NCBI GenBank assembly: GCA_964019695.1
Contig: OZ026531.1
Coordinates: 7,077,701 to 7,141,700 of the forward strand
Direction: 5' to 3'
Length of the DNA: 64,000 nt
Origin: Loripinus fragilis
Lineage: Eukaryota > Mollusca > Bivalvia > Lucinida > Lucinidae
The notes below the pieces were generated by a model. It had not been told where the DNA came from. It did no database searches and saw only the letters and a program-made list of their open reading frames with translations. Below, in pieces: positions 10,101 to 22,100 of the stretch. A program made the position numbers and the translations under genes. The number at the start of each line of letters is the position of its first letter. Position 1 is the stretch's first letter.

Positions 10101-13100
10101 ATGACCCTCGTAAAATCACATATTTTGTTTTAACTTAAAATAACAGTATTGTTTGGTATATATCGTCAACTGCAAATTCTAGCTCATCAGTAATTTATGC
10201 CAAGCAGCTTTATCTTTAAAAGGCAAGCGAATATGACCAGGAATGCCTCACCCACACACCACAGATGATCCAAGGCACTGTGTGGAAGAGGCAATGAACA
10301 ATAACAGCAACATAACATCCAGAAAACAATGAAAGTCAAGCAACCAGCTCTCTCTTACCCAGCGGAATGATTGCAAAACTAGAAATGACAAAAAGTACTA
10401 CAAGCAATACAAGGATGAAACATAAAACTCTAACAAACAAATAGAACAACCATAAACAATGAATAATCAACAGAAGAACCGCTGCCTTAAAACGGACAGC
10501 AGCCGTAACAACCAGGGGGAGGGGAGGATGGGTTTAATCAATTTTACTGACTAAACATTCACCCTAGATTCTGCAGTTGTTAAACATACACAGATAAGGG
10601 AAGAAACACATACAAATACAAAAATGCAATTAAAGCAAAGCAACCAACCTAGTCAAACTCATGTGGATACAACAGAGGGTTACAGTTCTATAATGGCATA
10701 AAGCACTAAACCAGGCCCTGAGGTTATTATAAAACTTTTTTCATGCTCAACTCAGGTGAGCACGAAATTTCAACAGCTCATAAAAACTCAAATACTGACA
10801 AACGAAGAAGTTTCTTGCTTTAAAGGGATAGATTCATAGACAATAAACAAAGTGGTATCTGAGGGCTATTCCAGGTAGATCAAAGGCTAATCTTTATGAA
10901 GTGATTACGACTTCTTTACAGGGGGCAATAAAGTGGTCCCGGTCCCATGAAGTCTTTAGGTACTTTCTGCCAAATATTGATATTTATCTTAGTAAACAAA
11001 ATTGTGTTGTGTACAGGTAAGTCCCCTCTTGAGTACCCATTAGTCATGTGAGATACTGAAACTGGCCCTTATCATTAATCCTTTAATGATCTATATTTGA
11101 CAGGAATATAGGTTTTTAAGTCTCTCAGATGTTGTATTTATCATACTAATATATTTAAATGCCGACAATTGTTGGCATTTTAACATTTATGAGCAGGACA
11201 AATTTTGTGCTCGTCTGAGTTGAGCATGAAAAAAGTTTTATAACCTCGAGGCAAGGACAAATTTTGTGCAGCAACCACGAGAAAATCGCCGTCTTAAAAC
11301 GGACAGCAGCCAAGGCCACCGGGGACTTATATCAATTTTACTGTCCAAACCGTCGCCCTAGAATACACAAAATTAGTTCAGCTCACGTGGAGAATTTCTA
11401 ACTTATGCATTGTATCATCACAGGGAAAGAACTCATACTGTGATGAAACAGAGAAAAGGGCTCTCAACTCACAGACTGTCAGAGCTGGAGAAAACCCGCA
11501 GTTGAGCCACGGTGGGCCCAGCCATAGAGACACACCAGGCACTGACCCAACGATTTAAGGTATTAGTAAGTGTCGTCATTGAGTCTGAGCACGCAATTAC
11601 AACCTGTGATAACAAACATAATCGTATATGTTCCCTGGTACGAGATATAGACGAAATATTGAGATACATTTCATGTTTACCAATATGTTATTGAATTAAC
11701 TCATTACTCCCAAACAGACATCACGAATTACTCCCAAACCGACATTACAAATTCTAATGTATCAGTTGAAACCAAGCAGCTACTGCTTCACAAACATGAT
11801 CTAACTTGTTGGTCTTGTATATATACAGAAGGTTGAGGTATAGTTTCGTTTAACATTCGTTTTGATCTAAATATATACATATGTAAGCAGGTGGTCCTTG
11901 TAGCAAATGTCTGCTACATTACTTATGCCTTGGACTATAATAAAAAAAATGATATCAAGCTTTATTGATTCAAATGCCAAATTTCCATGTACATAGGTGG
12001 TGGTCACAAATTGTTACTCACACTTGTTTCTGTTAATTGCAACTCAACATGAGGCGTAGAATCACCTTTTGGACAAGGAGCCTCTCTTTGAACTGGCTCA
12101 CATCGGATTTCATCTCCTGCAATAGAACATTGACATTTCAGTCAATTTGTGACAAAACAGCAGGGAAACTTGCACTTAACCGGGCACCATGGTACAGCCT
12201 GTTCATGTAGCATATGATAAATGCGGGCTTGCGTCATCCATACCCCCTCAGTTGTGTTCAGGGTATGACATCAACCCATATCAAACGTATCAACAATAAA
12301 TTTATACTCATGTCCAATGAAAACGCACTACTCTTCCGATGCGCATATTTGTGGCCTATCAAAAGCTGTGCAAAATTGTGTTATTTATGATTATCATTTA
12401 GGACAAATGCGATGCTTTCGCACAAAAATTTCAATTCCAGTGACTCCGCTAACACATGACGTAACGTCAGCCTGAAAATTGCGTTAATCGCATTTTGGGC
12501 TTATACAAAAAGACCCCAAAATCTCGTTTCAACGTTTTCTGTTTGCCAGTAGATCCCCTGTCATTTCGCCACAACTTTGACAGTTGTGACGCAACAGCTA
12601 ACGCAACACTAACGTGAACAATGTCACTATGTAAGCTTAAATATAGAGTGGTCCGATAAAACTTGACGTAAAATGTTTAAAATTGCGATTTCTACAGTCC
12701 TAATGTTCTACACAATGCTTATTTCCGTCGTAAAACTCACACACATGCAAAACGTCGCACAAATCCTCTGAAAATTTTACGTTGCGTCTTTAACGTCAAC
12801 TTTGAGCGCGTCGCCAGCCATTGTTCGTCACGCTAGCGTTTTAAATCTTCTAAAATTTGTGTTCATCTGTTATTGCGAGTATTATCTAACATTAAGTTCA
12901 ACACAGATACTCTTAGGTTTGTGTATACGAGCTTTTAGAGATTGACGTTTATCAAAAAACCGTTGATGTCTACGCCCCGCCGATGTTAACGACCCGCTAC
13001 ACGAGCAAGATATCTTCTCGCTACGACCTTGGCGTAATTTTGCATCAGTAAAAGAAGGATTCCTTGAATGTCTCGATTTTAGGTCTAGTCAAAATTATGC

Positions 13101-16100
13101 TAGTGACGTCACATCCTGACGTTAATATCCGCTTACAATGCAAGATGACTATTCCTGGCTATCAATTTAGAGATTCTTTGCAATTTCTACAAAGAAAAAT
13201 GCGAGAATGATGCTTTTGAAAATTCTGACACATTCGATGGCTGATTCTGTGACTTTCTGTGTTGACGGTTGTTGTGTTAAATGGTTCCAGCACGTGTCAT
13301 CAGCGATCATCCTGTTTTAAAAACCTATCAGTAACTGACAGCATTGCTACAGAACAATAAGACGCAATTACAAAAATATAATGTTATGTCGTTATATAGA
13401 TATAGTCATTTTTTTAGGTGGTGCGTTTTCTTTGGACATGAGTATAGAAGCAAACAGACCCTAAAAACCTAGTCAAAATCAGTTGTGCCCGGTAACGTGC
13501 AATCTGGCCAAACAGTACCCACAAACATTCATGGTTATTCCGCAGTGTTGGAATATAGCATTTCCTGGTCTTACTCACTTATTCTCCCAAAAGACTGTCC
13601 AAGAAGTCCTTACTTCTCAATTGAGTACAAAGAAGGTCTAGCCTGACTGGGTTGGTGCCCTCGAAGGTCTGAGTCTTCGTTATTTTTTTAAAATATAACA
13701 TCAGCTTGTTTTATTTTTTTTTCTTCAAAATTTCGCTGGTATTACTATTCTGGTTCTCTTGGGCTATTGGAATCAGACATATAAAGTATAACAGCATTTA
13801 GCTCAGTGTCAAGGGCTGTTTCCATTACTCAACCAAATTAAAGTAAGTGAGTATGAAGTCTTCTGCTTGAAACTTTAATTTACTTCTCTTTATTTCCGGA
13901 GAATCCGCTTTCATGGTAAATATTATATTAATGAATTTAAGGAATATCCTAAAACTGAGAAATATTTTGTTGACCTATTTTAAAATTTTGAGCCGCGGCA
14001 TGAGATTCCAACAATATGGTATGTGCGGCCAGCAAAGGCTCAGATCAGCCTGTGTATACACGATCAATCATCATTTGATGTTTCTAAGCTTAGAAGGAGG
14101 CTGCACAGGCTGGTCTGAGTCTACGCTTATCAAAATACCACATGGAAAGAAATAACATGTCTTGGCTCAAATACCTTCTTTCTTCATTTGCAGTAAAGAT
14201 TGCGTACCCAAAAAATACTTTTCTTATTTCTCAACCAAAACATATGTTGTGGGTACTCAAAAGAACCGTCTCAAGGAGACGGTTCTTTTGAGCACCCAAA
14301 ACATATGTTAAAACTAATGGGTAAGATAATATTTAGTAGTTTACGATGAAAAATTGTGGTTATCTAAATCTGTGTGCATACCTTCTTTCTTCATTTGCAG
14401 AATGCTCTGTATGTATCCCGCTTCATTCTCCACTCGGCATACAATTTCCTTACACTCCATGAACTCATTGCCAGAGTTAGCGAGATAGTGGTAGCCATCT
14501 TTACTGTACACATCCCACAATTCACCTTGTCCAAGTGGCTTCCCGTGCTTGTACCAGGTGACATACGGTTCAGGAACTCCTAGAGAGAAAATGAGCTGTG
14601 TTGGACTGGCTAGTACCTAAGTTAAGGACATTTAATTAATTCTTCCCATGTTGGAATCTGTTCAGTACTTTGCATACAGTTTGTTTCATGCATGGGGTAT
14701 CTATTTATGAAATAAAAAGGGTATGTCACCGTGCTTAGTTTTTTATAATCTCATATGGAAGTTTTCAGCATTTGAATAATTTTCTAATCAAAAGAAAGAA
14801 TAACGCTAGTCCTATATCCCAAGCTAAAATGGTTATTATCTTCAGCCAGCTTCTTTTTTTGCTTTAATTATTGCTCATGACCTTAAACTTTCTAGGGAAT
14901 GTGCAAGTTCATTTGCTATCCTAAGCTTTGACAAGATACTGCATGATATATTTGGACAATTCCTTGAAAATAGGCACTTATATTTAGAATTAATTATATA
15001 TTAAAAATTTGATGTTGAAAATCTCAAGAATTTCTTATTATATCATGGATCATCATAATACCTTTTAGAAAAAATATACAAATCTGGGGTCACCATACAA
15101 ATTATCTTTCAGGAGGGCCAAATTTAACCTCACCCCGATAGATTTTATGCATAATTATATATAAAAAGTTCAAGAGTGACCATTATGGTCATTTTTATGA
15201 TGCCATTTCACTAAAATGAAGTATTTCATTATTAAATGACAAAAAAGGAAGAAAAAAGATACACTGAAAATAGATGCCTACCCGGGAATCGACCCGCATC
15301 CTCTGGTTCCATAGTCAAACACGTTAACCACTAGGCCACGAGGTCAGGGCGTATGCGACTTACAATAATCATGTGTTTTTCCTGTTTCCCGACGCAGGAA
15401 CGGTGCGTATGGGAATTAGCCGCATATGTCTCTTAGTGATTCCTAAATGCGTACTTTGGCAAGTACTGAAGAGCTAGATGAAATGCTTTACATCAGGGCT
15501 AACCGTGACTGTTTGCTTGTACAAAAAAAAAAATCTTGAAATAATGAAAAATTCGATTTTATTTGGAAATTATAACATCTGACCTCTCGGCCTATACAAT
15601 AGACCATCCCAAGCGAATTGTATTAGTGACGTATATTACATATAATATCAGAAAGAAGAATCAATTAGTACATAAAAAAGGTTATAATTAATCCTAAATT
15701 GGCAAAGTGTTGTTTTTTTACTAAATGCCACTTTAGCGACAACGAGATTACGACCATGTACATATAGTACTAATACTGATGCATATCGGCGCAGCTAGAA
15801 GCTCCAGCAGACAATGATAAATAAGGGTCCTACAAAAAGTGGAGCTAATCAGTTCAGCATTTTTAAAGATTGACATAAGGAATAACACTGGCATTTCGCA
15901 CAGACAATAAGAGTATCGAGATACCTTAAACGTAGATGCCTTGGACCCCATATTACAATGTGTCTTTAAAGTTAAATACTACCTTGGTTGCGTATTGTTT
16001 TTTTAGGACACGAAATTCTTAAAATCAAAATTCCTTCATGTGTTCTATAGAGTGCAATGACATCTTTGGTTAAGTTACGCAGTGTGTGCTCATAGACGTT

Positions 16101-19100
16101 TAAGTTTATATGGTTTTATAATGTAGATATTAATAGACTTTTTGCATACTGTAAAGGCGGCAACTTTAATATTCATATCTGGGCGTGATTCGGCTTTTTC
16201 ATCAGCTAAACAAGGGAAATCAGGTTCTATTTGTAATTTGGTGTGAAGAAAAAATAAGTTGTTTGGGCCGCGTAAACGTGTGTGCATTTCATGAAAATCC
16301 TAACCGTTTACACACTTAACTCACATTTATTAACCCTTAAAGCGCATAATCGCAAAATGTATGGGTTTTTTTTTGTCGCCCACTATAGTATTTGAAAGTA
16401 AGAAAGAGGGCAAATGATAAGCCTCATAAACAAACATTGTGGACCCAGATCAGACTGCTCCTCTATGAGCAGTCTGATCTGGGCCCACAATGTTTGCCTC
16501 TATGCTTATTTTGAATAGACATTTTCAGATGCAGATATATTTGCTGGCGTTTTTTTAAAGGACTAAATAATATGTGTTTTAGTCTTTTCTGAGGTAATGG
16601 CGCAAGATGATACAGTTACTTTTGAATAGGGAGCTCAGTGGTAGAGTGCTTGACTCGAGACCAAGGGGCCTCGGGTTCAAAGTAAGTAAGGTTGCAAAGA
16701 TCAGGAATCGATACAATCAAGTACCACACCTGACCCAGGATACCAATGGGAAAGTGACAAACTCGCAGAAGACACCACAAACGAGAGCCAAGAGGTCAGC
16801 CCTTTCCCAGCAGGTGACCACGAAGCACATATAAACAGACGCGCACAAAACATAGCAAACACAAGACAGAACAAAAACATAAAAGATCCACAAAAGAAGT
16901 ACCGCCTTGGAACGGTCAGTAAAATATTTTAATGGAGGGCTTAAACCGGTTTAACGGCGCCAACCTCACCCTTAATTCAGATGTGGATCAAGACACATAG
17001 ATATTTGGTTTGCATGAAAGACCCCTAACTTATCAATGCATCATCTCCTAAAACATATAAATCAAGATATAACAAGGAGATAAAGCAAGGATAAGGACTC
17101 AACAGTAAATTAAACTGAATACCGGAGCAAAAGAAATCCAACAGGTAAACCCCGGTGGGCCCGACAAACAGCCAAAGCATCAGGCCCCTACCATCTCATC
17201 AATAGATAAGTCTTTAAGTCGGAACCATCATAGAGTCTGAAGTCCGACCCACCGGCGTGCAATTAAAGAGGAAAGCATAGTTGCCAACTGTGATTGGGTT
17301 GACTACCAAGCATGCAGTCTGTTGCAATACATTAATGTTATAGACAATCTTTTTATAATGGGAAATTATTTTAATGAACTGCGCTGAAAAATTATTAGAG
17401 CCAACAATCTTCTTCAACTTATACACCATGTCACCATAGAAATCAGGTTCCGAAAGTCCTTGGCGCAAGAGAGATTTAAGTCCAACTTGGAATTTAGAAA
17501 TCAAATCAAAGTATCGTCTATAAAATTTTGAAAATGTTTTGCGAAGTTTATGATACCGATAGCCCTGTTTAAGAAGTTTCTGAGTTAACAATTTATTGCG
17601 AGTAGTGAAGTCAGTAACATAGCTAGATGCTCTAGCAAAACGAATGAGTTGAGAGATATAGACTCCATAGGATGTAGAACGAGGAACATCACCATCTAAA
17701 AATGGGAAATTGACAATTTCAAAATCAAAGTCGTCACGCTTATCATAAATTTTGGTAGAAACAATACCATTAGAAATTGACAAATGCAAGTCTAAAAATG
17801 CGGCTTCGGTATCAGAGGCATTGGCTTTATTAAGTTGGAGCTCTGAAGGGTATATTTGACTAACCATATTTTCAAAATAAACATTATTAATATTTAAAAT
17901 ATCGTCCAAATATCTGGAAGTAGTGTTAAACGCATCAATAACATCAGCCTGCTTATCATCAGAAAGAGACATCATAAAGTCCCTTTCATAACAAAACAGG
18001 AATAAATCTGCAACCAGAGGAGCACAATTAGTGCCCATAGGAATCCCAACTACTTGTCTATAGAGCTTGGTGCCAAATCGAATAAAAATGTTGTCCAACA
18101 AAAAGGTCAGCGCATCACATACATTTTGACACGACCATGCATGATATTTTTTAGGTTTTTCTGAAGTAAAAAATGCATTTCTGTCACTACATGCAAGGTA
18201 AGGAGAGCCTTCTCTCTGGAAGGTTCTTTCAATAAGATCAATAAGTTTATCTTTAATTAAATTATGAGGTAGAGTAGTGTAAAGAGTAGAAAAATCATAA
18301 GTAGACAAACTGGTCGCATTGAAATCTCTAGCTTTAAGTTTATCTACAATTTCACCTGAATTTTTAATCGACCAAAATAGGTTTTTACCGGATCTCTCAT
18401 ATACTTTTTCACAATATTTGATAACATTTTTTTTAACAGCTGTAAGACACGAGGTTAGCAATTTAGAAAGTTCTGTTGTCGTACAAGAACTAGAATTTGC
18501 AATAAATCTTGCTTTATAGGGTTTTTTATGGAGTTTAGGTAACCAGTACAACGTAGGAACTTTGTCTTGATTTTCTTTAGCTTTGACACCAAAATGTAGC
18601 CTCACCGGTGTCACTGCGTTGTGGTCCTTGAGCAAGACACATTTATCCTAGCTTAGTACTGGTTTAACCCAGGAAGACCCGTCCCTGTTTATCTGAAAGA
18701 TTGTTGATGGGACGTAAAGAATCAAATCAATCAAACAAACAAATTACTTTTGAATAAAAACACGCCTAATTTTCAGCTTTTACCTATGTCTAAGGTTGAC
18801 CAGTCCTATTTACGCAATCATGAGGTGCCGCCTTTACAGTAAGCGAAAAGTCTAATAATATAATAATACGGTATGCCCATATGGACGGACAAGGGAAGTC
18901 TTCTCACCTGATACAGAACATTTAATTGACATCCTTCTCTCATCATCCTTCTCTAGGGTTGGCTCAACAACAAATGCTGGTTCAATTTGGCTTAGGTCAC
19001 TGCAATAGAAGATCAGTTAAAATTTACCCAATCATGTGAAATTGTAACTTAGCGTATTCAGGGACTTCTAAAAAGCTTATTTTTTTTTATAAAAACAGTG

Positions 19101-22100
19101 GTGAGCAAGAAAAAGAATCCGTTATACGTAAAAGGGTAGGATAGAAATGATCACCTCGGGATCACCGTTTGTCATCACTGGGCAAGCCCCGTGATGCCAA
19201 ACGGCGATCCTCGGGACAGACTTTTCTATCCTACCCTCACACTCATGATAGATTCTTATATTCCTTCCTTAACAATTAGACGAATCCATTTCAAACTTCA
19301 AGTTGTTGGGTGGTATTTTTCAACTTTATTCAAATTTTGATAGAAAATTATGTAATCAAACAGTGACCACCCTGATAGGAATTCGCATTGTCCGGCGTCT
19401 GGTCAAGGTTTACACTGTTTGCCTGTGTGTACAAATAAAGGACCTAAAAGGGTTATTCCATTTAATAGCGATGCATTTCCATCCAGTTCAATATAGTAAA
19501 TTTGTATTATTATTTCAAATGCCACACACTTAAATCCATTAAATAATGTTTTCCAACTTGGCAAACTGTGCAGATCTCGATGAGTTTGTGCGTATCTCAT
19601 CAGTGTCTGCGCAGTTTGTTAGAGTAAGGATTAACATAAATTTCTGAAAAAATGGTGGCTGGATATTGTTCAATCCCTCCCCTTTTGACCATTATATGTG
19701 AGTTTTATTCAAAGTCTGAATAGATGAAACATTTAAGCAAACTCATTGGGGCGAACATCAGAATGCATGCCCATTAATTGCTTAAACGGTTTTATTCCCA
19801 ACTTTAACATGTTTATGGAACATTGTATCAACGGATATTAGATAAGGAAACTAATGGTATTGTAATGTTGATTGAACACTTACCTGTGAAGTGAGAGGGT
19901 TTAAAGTGGCTTTTGAGGAAGAAAACCTGCCCCACTATAAAATAATGGACTTGTGCCACCTGGTGGCGCTTATCACTTAATCGTGCAAATTGGGCAAATT
20001 ACACAGACTCCCTGGGGCCATCGCTGCTCGCATACACAAAGTTAAGATGCTGGTAAAGGCTACATAAATGTCAGACCTCTAGCCCAGCTGAAAATGTCAG
20101 CATGGGTGTGTACGCATGTGCGGATCCAGAGAGGGGGGGGGGGGCAGGGTGTCAGGACCCCCCGTGAAAAATCACAAAAATATAGGGTTTCTTAGCAATA
20201 CTTGTCTGGATCCCCTGAAAATCACCAAGCTGCCAAGCCAGCATTCAATGTTGGGCCATCATCGGCACATCGGCCCGCTTATAGTTGTATTAAGATCCTT
20301 CCTCCCCTCTTCAACTACCCCCACCCCCCCCCCCAAAAAAAAAAAAAAAAAAAGAAGAAGTCAAAGTTGGACCCATCTCTCCCCGGCCTCTCCACCTGAC
20401 TATACTTTCTGGATCCGCGCATGGTACTGCAGGTTTTAAGTTTACCGATGCGTTCTGGCAGGTGGTATAAGGGGCCTAACCGCTACAATAACGCTTGCTT
20501 CTGCCATCTCAGAGTTGCAGTACTTGATTGAGTAGATAGCTTCGTCATCAAGAGTTGCCGAGTCTATGTGGAGAGTTATCAGCTCATGTTCAAATATGAC
20601 GGTTAGTCTGTTGTCTTGCTCGACTGTCAGCCCACCTTTAGTGACGTCAATATTGTAGAATACAAGTCCTGTAATTGGAAAAGATGTAACGAAATTTAGC
20701 CCTTTAAGGAATGGGTACTTTTGACAAACAGTGAAGACCTATTCGAAATGCCGCACAGAAAAGAAAGCAAAATATTTGTTTGAAAATTATAACCTGTGAC
20801 ATCTAATATATATATTGGACCATTCTGCCTTAGCTGTATCAAACTTTGTGGGAAATTCCATTGGTACGCAGAGGGTCAATTGACCTAAACTCCAGACACT
20901 CCTGTCTTCGGGTATGAGCCACATTTAGCCCGTTAAGAAACAGACTTATTGGACTTGTTAGGATTTTGAAGTTAAGCAAGGCCTGAATTATTTTATCAGT
21001 TGATTTACGGGATTTTTTTCAGATTTACGGTCGTGAGGACGAAAACAAAAAGCTCTGGAAATGACCAGTTGACTTGCCACTTTCACAGCTTCTTTTTTAA
21101 TATCTCCAGAACAAACAGTAAAACTAGTAAGGTAATTTGCCGTAAACCAAGAGTTTGTATTAAATCTTTAAATATTTCATAATGCTCCTAAAAATCTGGA
21201 CAGGGCAATCACTTTTAACAGTCTTACTTTTTGACATGAATAGACTCGGACAAGCCTGTGCAACCACCTTTTAAGCTTAGAAACTCCAAATGATGTTCGG
21301 TCAGTAGCTTAATATTCATAGAATTTTCAAGCGACTAGCAAAGGTTCTGATCAGGCTGCGCTTATGCGCAGGCTGGTCTGAGCCTTTGCTAGTCGCACAT
21401 ACCACATTGTTGGAAATCTCATGTCGCGGCTCATATCATGTGTTGGTCCATTGGTAGTAGTAGAGTTTGTAGTACGGTTTTGAAAACATGATTGAATGTT
21501 GCAGTAGTAAAGACATGTGGATTCATTAACCCTTTGTATACTTGAAACCCCTAAATGAGTACTTTGACAAACAGTGAAGACCTAGTCGACACTGTTTGCT
21601 AAGGTAAAACCAATCCTCAGGGACAAAAATGCATTCATAATAATTGGGAAAGACCAGCCAGTGACCCCTTAAACATGTAATCGACACTCCCATCGTTATT
21701 GCTTTTATCTGTATGGGAAAATCCATCAGAATATAAACGGTTATAGTGTGTTTAAATAAAGGTGGTTAAAGTTATCCAAAAATTTCTGCATTTGGTCTAT
21801 ACTCATTTCTTTTCGCAGACGACATATAATATATACTCTGGATAGATAAAACATTATTTGGGCTCTATCTTTGAGCCTTCTTATTAAGAGACAATGGCAA
21901 ACAATGTAACCCTGATCAGGCAACACAGTACATGGCGTCTGATCAGGGTCTTTGCCGTTTATTAACATGATTTAAATAGAAAAACTAAAAATTCCACCAC
22001 GTAACCGTTAAATTGGAAATGAAATAGTCCAATTCATAAAGATATGAAGGTCCATATGAGCTTTGGTAGGTTAATACTCACCTTCTATATTCCACTGTAA

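Larger units (their letters stand above)
16616..18756 (+). mobile_element. tRNA-derived SINE split by a Penelope-like element
   Basis: The head at 16629-16680 has GAGCTCAGTGGTAGAGTGCT and a B-box ending GGGTTCAA. The tail resumes at 18599 with GCCTCACCGGTGTCACTGCG and ends in ATCAAATCAATCAAACAAAC. The uninterrupted copy at 43174-43382 shows these two parts are normally adjacent. Perfect 13-bp duplications TTACTTTTGAATA at 16616-16628 and 18744-18756 mark the original SINE target. The Penelope-like element lies between head and tail. Confidence 0.85.

Noticed and set aside
11469..11669. Minus-strand frame with apparent acceptor and donor
   Set aside because: Its sequence belongs to the family B repeat (GAGCCACGGTGGGCCCAGCC block also at 29295), and its reading does not fit the phase between exons 7 and 8.
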